A DNA stretch of 64,000 nucleotides. Source: Gentiana macrophylla (lineage: Eukaryota > Streptophyta > Magnoliopsida > Gentianales > Gentianaceae). The translations under genes and the position numbers were made by a program. The notes beneath the pieces were generated by a model. That model was not told where the DNA came from. It worked only from the letters and a program-made list of their open reading frames with translations, and made no database searches. Location: NCBI GenBank assembly GCA_026214975.1, contig JAOBSW010000027.1, forward strand, positions 20,448-84,447, given 5' to 3'. Positions 54,500-64,000 of this stretch are shown piece by piece (position 1 is the stretch's first letter; each line of letters starts with the position of its first letter).

Positions 54500-56906
54500 G
54501 TACTTCTGACTGGAGGTTATCTCAAGCTGATTGAGTTGGGATTGGAAGGTGAGGTGTACCTGGACTATTTAGAAAATTTTAAAGTGTTCTTAAATAGCCC
54601 CGAAATGACATACTACGAGATCTCAAATCTTGGTCACGCTTCTTGGATTGTGGGTGCCTTATGTCTTCTTTCATATTTAATGGTAATGAAAAAAATTTCT
54701 ACTGTTAATGCAGATTGTGTGGAAGAAATTGATGCTCAACAAGTGTTTGGATATGCACTTTTAAGGATGGAAGAAGAACTTGCCTTTCATATCCACTGGA
54801 AAATTTTCATTCGGATGTTTGAGATAGGAGCTTCCATAATGGGAGGTTCATTCAAAGAATGAGAGAGAAGGCTGCATCTCTTCCAAAGTAATATCCCTTA
54901 CCTTTTTAGTTATGATCTATTAATCCCTAAATATTGTTTTTCTCAATGTGTTCCTTTTTTTATTGGTTTAAATGAGCACTCCTTTTTATTTTGTCAAGCG
55001 TAATGCAATGCGAATATCCCTGAACATCTCTTGGCTAAGGAGGTTCGCACTTAGTTGGAAGTGTGGATTGGGGTTCTTCCCCTCCTTCTCATGTAATGCA
55101 TGATATTTTTATGATATGAATTAATAAAATCATTTTAGTCCTCACAAAAAAGGGAAACTTTGAAATGGCTTTTATGAAATATATACATATATGATATAGT
55201 TGTTTGAAAAGTTATGCTTCCGGCCTTCGTTTTCATCGATGCTTGACCACGGTCCAAGATTTTGGAATGTCTCAATCAATTCATTTTTAATGTGTAGTGA
55301 ATTGACAGACTTAAGATGTTGCCGTCAGTCATCTTTGACATTTTCAATGCTCTTTAGTTGTGTATTTGTCTTGCTCCAAGTGGTTCGTTTGTGCATGCTG
55401 TAAGACTAATAGTTATTGATCATAACCAAATGTCCAATCTGGAGCAAGGAACGATCACATCTCTCGTCGAAGAAGATGGAACTATCGGGGTGTGCAATAC
55501 AAAACGAAGTCCGTTGATGAAGTGACTGCCTATGCTCCACTGACTATTGTGTGCGATGGCTGCTTTTCAAACTTGAGACGGACTCTCTGTGAACCTAAGG
55601 TGATAATGGCTTCTACATTAACTAATCTCCCTGTCCCAAATTATTCGTCTTTTTAGGGAATTTTGCACTGATTAAGAATGTGGATGAATGTCGTAAATTT
55701 TAAGAAAAATGGTCTTTAGAAACTAATATTATGGGAGACAACAGCAAAGAGTAAAAAATACTCATGTTATGTGACGGATGAAGTACTGGCTTGAAACTTA
55801 CTTCTCATTATTTAATCCTTTTTGGCAGATCTTTAGATTGTGCTCTGTAATATTTTTCAGTTAATTAGAAATTTTTTTGTCTTTTTGTTTTTGCACTTGT
55901 TTGTTTCAAAGAGGTTTTTTCCCCCTCTTTCAAAGCGTGTTTTGTTGACAACTTTATTTTGCAGAGTTGATGTGCCGTCTTGTTTTCTTGGTTGGTATTA
56001 AAGAACTCGTCAACTTCCATTTGCCAATCATGGCCATGTCATTCTAGCAGATCCATCACCTATATTATTTTATCAATCAAAGAGCATATTTAAATTCATT
56101 GTTTAGTTGATGTACCCGGTCAAAAGGTCCCGTCGATTTCAAATGGTGAAATGGGCAAAATATTTGAAGACAGTTGTTGCATCACAGGTAATATAACACT
56201 ATATATATGTTCATCAGTCATTGATTTCTCGAATTATTGATGTCGCGGTAATTTGACTAAAATTTTCACTTGCTTATTATATATTGTAGGCCCCTTCTGA
56301 ATTGCATAGTGCATTCCTTGCGTTGATTGAAGAGGGCAATATTAGAACAATGCCCAATGAAGCATGCCGGCGGAGATCTCATCCCGCCTGGGGGCTTTAC
56401 TCATGGGAGACGATTCAACATCGTCACCCTTTTGACGGAGGAGGAGGATCGTGGCATTGTCTGATATTGTTGTGTTACGTAATCTGCTTAGACCTCTTGT
56501 TGATCTCAACGATGCCCCTACTCTTTGCAAATATCTTCAAATCATTTTACACTTTACGAAAGGTACTTGATCTCTATACAATAACATTAGCATTTTTTTA
56601 GTCAATTATTTACGAGAAACTTTCTCATGTTGCAGCCTGTAGCATCCACCATCAATACACTGGCGAATGCACTATACAAGGTGTTTTCTTCTTCTCCTGA
56701 TCTAGCAAGAAAAGAAATGCGCCAAGCTTGCTTCGATTATCTTAGCCTTGGAGGTGTTTTCTCCACTGGACCAGTGTCTCTGCTATCTGGTGAACCACAG
56801 GCCCTTGGCTCGGTTTGCCACTTCTTTGCCGTGGCAATATATGGTGTTGGTCGTTTATTGCTTCCTTTTCCATCTCTAAAACGAATGTAGATTGGAGCAA
56901 GATTGA
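54500..56906 (+). pseudogene. SQE: Squalene monooxygenase (squalene epoxidase) pseudogene, introns retained
   Basis: Six exon remnants follow the plant squalene epoxidase in order: 54500-54548 (GGYLKLIELGLE), 54714-54887 (DCVEEIDAQQVFGYAL, NGRFIQRMREKAASLP), about 55430-55599 (LEQGTITSLVEEDGTI, VTAYAPLTIVCDGCFSNLRR), 55965-56187 (NHGHVILADPSPILFY, KYLKTVVASQ), 56290-56562 (GNIRTMPN, SFYTLRK) and 56636-56906 (PVASTINTLANALYKVFSSS, FFAVAIYGVGRLLLPFPS). The enzyme makes 2,3-oxidosqualene for sterols and triterpenes at the ER. GT-AG borders survive at most joins, so this arose by DNA duplication, not by retrocopying. The N-terminal FAD-binding exon is missing. A one-base loss near 54760, TGA near 54827, shifts in the next exons and TAG at 56888 kill it. 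Confidence 0.93.
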
Positions 56907-57355
56907 GGAAAAGATGGAAATGCAGACTCATTGGCACCGGTGACACCCATCAAAAAGATGAAGTTCACAGATATCTAGGCACTCTACCGCTCAACAATGT
57001 ATAAAACCACATCCCTATTCCCCTAAGTCCATAAAAACTATCTATTTTGCTATCTACTCCCACAAAGGCAGCCTATGTACTATCTATTTTGCTACTCTAC
57101 TCCCACAAACTATCTATTTTGCTAGGTACTCCCACAACAGCAGCCTATGTATGATACAAATACTAACATGCTGGAACAATTTGTAGTCAAAAGTAAGAAT
57201 GATGTATTTTGAGAAACACGCGATACATGTACACCGTGTTTCTAGCCACAACTACTTTTCAAAAAAAAGTCTTAACGGACGTATTTTGATATATTACAAC
57301 CACATCTTCCCTACCCCCACAATGAAACACATAAAAACAACTTCGCCATTCGATT

Positions 57356-57356
<1 letters not shown>
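56907..57356. other. Unassigned DNA downstream of the SQE pseudogene
   Basis: A phrase CTATCTATTTTGCTA with CTCCCACAA occurs three times at 57036-57140. The last SQE exon and 3'UTR are not recognisable. Confidence 0.45.

Positions 57357-57400
<44 letters not shown>
57357..57400. repeat. Poly(A) tract
   Basis: About 43 consecutive A. No LINE or processed gene sequence precedes it. Confidence 0.9.
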
Positions 57401-57403
<3 letters not shown>

Positions 57404-57440
57404 GAGGCCTCATCGTGCAAAGCACTCTAACATCCCACTA

Positions 57441-57441
<1 letters not shown>

Positions 57442-57474
<33 letters not shown>
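57442..57474. repeat. (TA)n microsatellite
   Basis: TA run immediately after CACTAG. Confidence 0.9.
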
Positions 57475-57476
<2 letters not shown>

Positions 57477-57479
57477 AGA

Positions 57480-58038
57480 CATGTGAAAGCAAATTAAACA
57501 TGACTTGTTGCTACTGTAACATCTCAAAGTGAAAGTTCTACAACTCCCAAAACTGAGTAAAAACAGAATACAACATGGTTTAGCCACAACTTGGCATACA
57601 ATGTCAACATACGAAATGACAGGACCGGCCCAATGTGTAGGCGGAAGAGCCGTTGGCCGAAGACCCAACTGTCTTGTGGGCCTGAATTTAAATGTTTTGA
57701 CAAAAAAAAAATAATTAACAACGATAATTAATACGTATTCAAATATTTTAAAATCATCTGTCATAGTCTAGATGGACATATAATCGGCTTTCACCGGAAA
57801 GACCTTGGTGAGTCACGGCAACGGAGTTTTTATTTTGTTTCTATTATTTGAGCCAATTTATTGACTCATTTAAAATCTCTTTGGGCATTTTTTATTTTGT
57901 TTTATTGTTTCAGTAAATTTATTGACTCCTTTAAAGTTTAAACCTCTTTTGGGCCTTTCTAAAATGGGTCTTACATTTGGTGGTTTATAAACCCTGAAAT
58001 TTTTTTTTTTGAAAGGAACCTGATATACTGGCATCCTC

Positions 58039-58108
<70 letters not shown>

Positions 58109-59027
58109 GTTCTAATGCACTCACAAAAATTACTATTGATAATCTTTTAGTTATTATTTTTCATTTACTTCCGATAAAGACATATGTATTTATTTTTTTA
58201 CTTCCGACACCACACTAAGAACGTCGATTATTTAACGCTTTTTTCGATAATAATGTCGATTGATCTGATTTTTTCACCAATGATACATTTATTTATTTAA
58301 CAAAATCAGAACTAAAAGCCCTAAATATGCTAGAAAAATATATTGAATTTTACTACTTTGTAGGATGTTTTGCCGCTTATCAATTAATTGAATTTTCATA
58401 TCTACATACGTTAAAAAAGACGATATTGAAGCAAAATTTTGTAAGTATGTTTATTCGAATAAAAAAGAAAGAAAAATAACTCAACTAAAAGATAATTCGC
58501 CGAAACAGTGATACTTCGCCGATGGCCCAAAAATTTCTAGGACCGGCTCTGCGAAAGGAAAAGACACTAATCTAGAACATGAAAAAGAATTGATATTACT
58601 TCACTTACTCGTCCACTATACGTCTATTATGTTAGGCGGCTGCTCACCCACAAGCTCAGTGCACATACTTACTCCCTAAAATAAATTTTTTTTTTTTAAT
58701 GATGGAGATTTTTTTAATAAACGATATCATATACAGAATCGAATTTTATTTTTATCATTAATTTCTATTTTTTATCTCATTTACTTATAATTATACGTAC
58801 AGAGAGTAAATATACAAATATATGTGATCACGGGGAAAAAAATGATAAATTTCCGAATTCTCATTAAAATTCCTCGCACTGCCACTGTCTATCTGAACTC
58901 GTCTTCTTCTTGACCACCTTCTCTGGTGGGAAAACAAGAAGCGAGGTGAGTATAAAGAATAATTAAAAAAAGGGTAGAAGATCAAAAGGACATACCAGTA
59001 AAAATAAAGCATGCATGAATTATTACA
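57480..59027. other. Unassigned AT-rich DNA with a (TA)n array
   Basis: A TA run occupies 58041-58105. No gene, RNA or transposon end was recognised. Confidence 0.45.
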
Positions 59028-59282
59028 TTAAATAATTCTCTCAACAGAGTTGACCCGATCAATAGTTGACCCGATCAATAACTCATCAGGATCATTCTTT
59101 CCATCGAAATTTTGAATATCATCCGTGATGTCAAAAGATTTATCATAAACATTTTTCTGTCGTTGTCTTTGACCACGAGTTGCATTGTCACTTGAATCAT
59201 CTTTCACCGGGGAATAGATTAATGTCCACCTCCTAATTGTCAGAAACGATTCTGAATCATGACCCTCAACATCACGATTCAA
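59028..59282 (-). pseudogene. Gypsy gag fragment
   Basis: The minus-strand frame ends DDIQNFDGKNDPDELL followed by RVNSVERII, matching the gag motif FxGKxDPDEFxxWLxxVERIF of Ty3/Gypsy elements. A preceding basic stretch (RGQRQRQKN) fits. No other part of the element lies near. The copy is a fragment of about 85 codons. Confidence 0.6.
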
Positions 59283-59554
59283 TGATTCACCACGCGCAAG
59301 GCATCACTCGAGCTATTGCACTTGTCTCATTCAGTCATCCAACTCAATATCTCGAAGGTCTCTTTGACGTGTTGCGAGTTATCGGTGTTTGGTCCGTTAT
59401 GTCTTCGCCAGCAATTGAAAACCAAATCTATGATACCAACTTGACAATCGTGAAATGTATGTGAAATAGGAAGTAATACAAGGCAAGACTCAACCCTCAA
59501 CACTCTAAGGTATCCACCGAGAGTTAAGAGCGAAAATATAAGAGTGGAATAATT

Positions 59555-59632
59555 GGTAAAGTGGAATAAGTTGTTACCTTCTAAGGTGAATCTTTTCATG
59601 TGGAAAGCAAGTCTCAAAATTGTTAGATATTT
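59555..59632 (+). pseudogene. Short LINE zf-RVT fragment
   Basis: The words TGGAATAAGTTGTTACC and AATCTTTTCATGTGGAAAGC encode WNKLLPSKVNLFMWKASL, nearly the same as the LINE at 12265-12318. It is about 80 bp long and isolated. Confidence 0.65.
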
Positions 59633-60169
59633 TTCATAAAGTAAAAATATTTTATGATCGCTTACATGTGAGTTGTTGTGCACGTAATTAATGTTCCAGA
59701 ACGAAACGTGGGGTTACGACATCGCGACGCTCATGAAAGGTTGTATGCATTTTCAGATTGATTCATGTATTTTCAGATTCAGACATCATTTCGAATCGAT
59801 GCACCCATACACGAGTGCATGCCTTCGTGAAAAAGTGATAACCCTACATTTTTTCGTGCGGCGAGAGTACTCCATTTTCGTTTATGGGTACTTGCAAATT
59901 TATAAAAGACACAAACTATGCAAACAAAGATATACACACAATACACAAGCATCATCGATTTTTTGCGAGTGTTTGGGTTTGATTCAAACAAGTCATTGTT
60001 TGAATCAAACACCTCTTCATTGTATCTTCGAGAGATTTTCGATTGATCCCTGTTGACATACGAGTGGGACGAAACATCTATTAAAAGGCAAAGTGTTCTT
60101 AACGTGCCTTGGAGTTTTCAACTTTTCTCACAAATCTTAAGTACTAAATTTTTCCAACAGTTTTAAAAG

Positions 60170-60768
60170 ATGTCCTCGTTTAAGGATTTGACACTGAATG
60201 ACTTCGTGGCACCATCGATCCAAGTCATGAATCAGGATTTGGTTAAATCTTGATCGATTTGATGAGCACAACTTTACTCAGCTGCAAGAGAAAATTTTGT
60301 TTTTTCTTGACAAGAATCAAACTATCATACATTTTGAGTGATGAACTTGCACCAATTCCTGAGGAGAACGAGGATGATCCTGATGAATAGAAGAGGGAGT
60401 TGCAGGAACAAAGGCAGAAGTGAAAGGATGACGACTTCCTGTGCAGGGGAAACATTCTAAATGCGTTGTCAGACTCAGTTTACAATGGACACAGGACAAT
60501 CGAGACTCGCAAAAGAATTATGGGAGACGCTGACAACAAGTACCGCATTCAAGAGGCAAGCAATCGAAATTTTTGATTGGTAATTATTTTGACTTCAAAA
60601 TAAGCTGATGGTAAGTCCTGTTTTTACCTAAGTTCATGAATTACAATCCATTGTTGCTAATCTGAAACATGCTGAGATTAACTTGCCTGAAGCATTCCAA
60701 GTTGGTGCAATTATTTCCAAATCTCCAACTTCTTGGATTGGTTATAAGAAGAAACTAAAACATGATGA
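60170..60768 (+). pseudogene. Copia-E gag, N-terminal part
   Basis: Degenerate gag of the UBN2 type begins near 60170 (SSFKDLTLNDFVAP-like) and includes HFTQLQEKILFFL and LSDELAPIPEENEDD near 60330-60390. Further on is KPVFTQVHELQSIVANLKHA followed by EINLPEAFQVGAIISKSP and WIGYKKKLKHDD (60605-60768). Several stops and shifts are present. It is cut at 60768 by an insertion and resumes at 62442. Confidence 0.8.
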
Positions 60769-62436
60769 TGTTAGGTCTAGTGCCCGAAAGACAATTTCTG
60801 TAATTGTTTTTTACAAGATTTATAATTCATCTTAATATTTACATTTATGCTTATATCATTACACTGCTGAAAACCCTGAGTATATCGGTATGTAATCACA
60901 TAACTCAGTGTATGGCATACACACGAGGATTGAGTTAGTGATGATATGCTTAAAACTAGTTAGTCCGTGGTGAATTTAATCAGAGTATGGGTCTCATGAT
61001 TAATATACCAATAATGCGCCCATAACACTTAACGGTGTGATCTATCTTATCCGGACCATCGGTATAGTGGTACCTGGTGGCATTTATATATGATGTCTAT
61101 CATATAGATTAGAACCGATTTGATTTGAGTTCTCGATATAATTCCGTGATCGAGAAATCTTATTGAATCACAAGATGATCATATATGGATTAATCTCAAT
61201 CTCGATGTGATCACGCTACTATTTGGTTCAAAGTAGGGTTTGATATGTTAGTTAGGATTACTTGGATACATGTGATCCGAACACTTCTCGTTGGCTCTAT
61301 TCTCAAATGAGTGAGTAGTGCGTGATTTCACAGATATGGAATCCATTCCTTCTCGCGGGAAGTGAAGCTGTAGCTGATTTATTTGTTAATCCTAAAGCGA
61401 TCGATGGGCCCGCTTCATATTATATTAGTTATGAACTAATTGATCACTAGGGGTTAATGGTAAATAAGGATAAGATGTTTTGAGAAGGGTTTACTTAAAA
61501 TATCCCGAATCTAAACGAACGGTCTATGGAGGATTTATCCGTATGTAATGATTGTATCAATGGACACTTTTACTCAATGATTAGAGTGTAAGTATATATC
61601 TATAATCGATAGAGTTCAATTTCGCTTATGGTGGCGTAATCCCGGAATTAATAGATTGAATAAGAATTGTTCCATTCGATGAATAATTTTATTTAATTTA
61701 TCAGAAATGGCCGTTATAAGTCCATTGGTCCCGATGCGCTCCTAACATGCATACGTTTCTTGACGTTGGGCCTCCAAAATAACTCAAGTAGTTGAACTAT
61801 TTATTTGATGTGTAAATAATTATTTAGTGGGCTAAATAATTAAATACATGTTAAAAGACATTTTTCATGACTGATACTTTTGTGTATCATACGTGTGCTA
61901 ACCTAATTAAATAATTAATCTGAAAAAATATTAGATTGATCCTTAAATATTCTAGATTTGTTCAAGATTATTCTAGAGTATCTTTTATTTAATAAGGATT
62001 ATTATAATTGATTTGTATTAATTATTAAATCCTTGGAGGACAAGGATTTCGCTTCTATTTAAAGAGAGCTCTCCTAAATCCTACAAAACATGAAAACACG
62101 CCATATACACAAAAGATAATGTGGAGATGTCGATTTCCATTTAGGGTTTAGAGTTGGGAAAATCTTCAGGATTTTCGGTAGTATATCAAGGAGGTCAAGC
62201 ATCAAGGATCAACATCCACTGGTTGTTGCTTGGAGACACATCGGAAGATCGTGGCATCTCAAAATGGATCTCGACTTCATCAATCTTTGGATCTCGCTTT
62301 TGATTGGTAAGTAGATCTCACCTTCTTGTGAGTAGATCTTAAATTATTTAGTTTAATTTATATTGATCGTGATCCTCGTTATCTCGGCTGCATAATCGGC
62401 GGATCTAGATCCGTCCGGCGATATTACATCTACTGA
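60769..62436 (+). mobile_element. Solo-LTR-like insertion in Copia-E with target duplication GATGA
   Basis: The segment starts TGTTAGGTCTAGTGCCCG. GATGA flanks it at 60764-60768 and 62437-62441. Gag reading resumes right after the second copy. It has no coding sequence, 1668 bp, and a possible TATA (TATTTAAAG, about 62057). The right end reads CTACTGA and not the usual CA, so the border may have mutated. Best read as a solo LTR; the superfamily is not certain. Confidence 0.68.
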
Positions 62437-62441
62437 GATGA

Positions 62442-63480
62442 AACCAAGCATACTGGAATCCTCATGCGTCACTTCATTGCGTGGGAAGACTACTAAAGAG
62501 AGAAAATACCGAACTTGAGGCAAAAAGCCAACATGGTTCAAGGACGCCAATCGAGGGAACAATAAATGCAAAAACTCGGGACAAGAAGGATCATGCAATC
62601 CTCCAACAAAAAGTTCAAGGGTGATTGCTTTTAATGCAGAAAAACACAGTCATCTTTCAGAGAATGCAGGAGTTCTAATAAGACGGCAGTAGGCGAAGAA
62701 TGCAAAAGCAAACAAAGATCATGTGAATGTTGTAGATGGTAACAATGATCACAACTTTGTTGTTGTGGAAGAAGCGACTTGATTTGGAGTTGAAGGCGGA
62801 TGGTGGCTGGAGATATCTGCCTACAATCCATGAGCAATAAGCGATCTAAATTCAAACTTACATGGAATGCACTAATGGATGAGGGTCAAAATGACAAATG
62901 ATGTTCGTACCAAAGTTGTTGGATTGGAGCAGTGGAACTAAAATTTACTTGGAGGAAAGTCTCTCACTTTGGCGAAGTCATTCGTATGCGGAAATGACAA
63001 AGATTCGAAGAATTTGGATCGCGCTAACAAAGCGAGGGTTCAAGCTTGGTATGAGTCGATAGAATTTGATTGTATCTAAAAACAATATTTTTATTGGTAA
63101 AAGCTACTCATGTAATGGAATGATTAAGATGAACGTAATAAAAATAACTTTGCTTATGTTGTTGATTCTTAACTTTATGGCATGCTGGGATTGGGACACA
63201 TAAATTACAAATCTATCAAAAACATGCACAACCTAGGCATTATCACAAAATGCACATATGATAATGTTGACAAATGTGATATATGTGTTCATGGAAAAAA
63301 ATGAAATGTAAACCATATAAATCAGAGAGCATGCAGATCCGAATTACTTGGGTCTTATACACTCAGATGTTTTAATTTGCATAGCAAAGTTTCACGAGGA
63401 GGACATAAGTATTTTGTGACCTTTATAGATGATTTCTCAAAATATGTTATGTTTATTTGCTTGAAAGTGCAAAGATGAAG
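62442..63480 (+). pseudogene. Copia-E gag C-terminus, protease region and integrase start
   Basis: After the insertion gag continues (ILMRHFIAWED, then NMVQGRQSREQ), the zinc knuckle region reads KKFKGDCF and FRECRSSNK in broken form near 62600-62680. The gag-preintegrase motif MLGLGHINYKSIKNM with LGIITKC, then DKCDICVHGK, lies at 63180-63300, and integrase begins with RGGHKYFVTFIDDFSKYVMF near 63395-63460. The first integrase aspartate is near 63365. Sequence ends in stops at about 63480. Confidence 0.8.
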
Positions 63481-64000
63481 TGTTAAGTAGAGGCGTTTGT
63501 TAACCAAGTCTCGAAATCTGAAGTTCCAAATCAAATCGAAATCTGAAATCTAAAATCAACTGAAAACATTAAGTAATCGAATGATTTAAGTACTTAAAGC
63601 TGCTTGGTAACACTATAAATCTGAAATCATAGATTACATTATTTTCATTGTTTTTATGTATGTGTATATATCGTGTGTTGTGTATATATATACCTATAAA
63701 AATAGTATATAAGTCATAAATATATATAAGTGTACACATATAGTGTATTTCAATTGATATTTCATAACTTTAAAACAAAAATGTATTACTATATTTACAA
63801 TTGATGTTTCACACATAAAAAACATAAGAAATAATAAATATAAATTCTTTGGGTATGTAATTAGTTTTGTATAATTCTAGATACAAAATCAAAAGGGTTT
63901 TGAGATGATATATTGAGAATAATAATAATAGTAATAGTAATAGTAATAATAATAATAATAAAGAACAAACAGGTAAAAAAATAACAAAGGAAAAAAATTT
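63481..64000. other. AT-rich DNA with an (AAT)n/(AGT AAT)n microsatellite
   Basis: A trinucleotide run of AAT and AGT units lies at 63918-63962. The rest is AT-rich and unassigned; it does not continue the integrase. Confidence 0.6.

Noticed and set aside
1..64000. CRISPR arrays, tRNA or rRNA genes
   Set aside because: None seen; spaced repeats are transposon or minisatellite in nature.

Overview
The window is nuclear DNA of a flowering plant, most likely a core eudicot. It is AT-rich, has GT-AG introns, long (TA)n arrays, a Stowaway MITE, L1-type LINEs and several families of Copia and Gypsy LTR retrotransposons. Only one ordinary host gene is recognisable, a YABBY transcription factor of the FILAMENTOUS FLOWER/YABBY3 type at 46.9-51.5 kb. 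A multi-exon squalene monooxygenase pseudogene lies at 54.5-56.9 kb. Almost everything else is transposon or unassigned intergenic DNA. No tRNA, rRNA or CRISPR was seen.

Layout. 1-7.4 kb: Gypsy LTR pieces in opposite orientations on either side of a broken minus-strand Copia (934-3293), then a minus-strand LINE split by a 1.6-kb solo LTR with a perfect 5-bp target duplication. 7.4-10.8 kb: mostly unassigned, with a Stowaway MITE and a hAT-like MITE made of ACCGAA repeats. 10.8-13.1 kb: a 5'-truncated L1 LINE. 13.1-19.4 kb: unassigned DNA, TA arrays, a 179-bp tandem repeat abutting a decayed plus-strand Copia, and a Copia LTR remnant.

19.4-42.7 kb is one three-layer nest. Copia-A (minus, 19384-42746) carries Copia-B (minus, 22040-40409) in its integrase region. 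Copia-B carries an Athila-like Gypsy element (plus, 25215-38415) in its gag-preintegrase region, with target duplication GAGTC. The Gypsy element has a tRNA-Asp primer site and gag-pol broken in many places, yet two accessory ORFs downstream of pol are open (132 and 468 aa), and the shared part of its LTRs differs at only about nine sites. Similar twin RNA hairpins follow pol and the 132-aa ORF. A motif cluster plus TATA box and a possible 5'UTR intron precede the 468-aa ORF, so the 3' part of the element looks like a separately expressed gene.

42.7-46.5 kb: repeats and a G-rich degenerate minisatellite upstream of YABBY. 46.5-51.5 kb: the YABBY gene, seven exons with intact splice sites but one net frameshift in exon 2. 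51.5-59 kb: TA arrays and the squalene monooxygenase pseudogene. 59-64 kb: fragments of Gypsy gag, LINE and a plus-strand Copia (Copia-E) interrupted by a 1.67-kb solo-LTR-like insertion.

All reading was by eye. Family names rest on motif recognition, not on database search.
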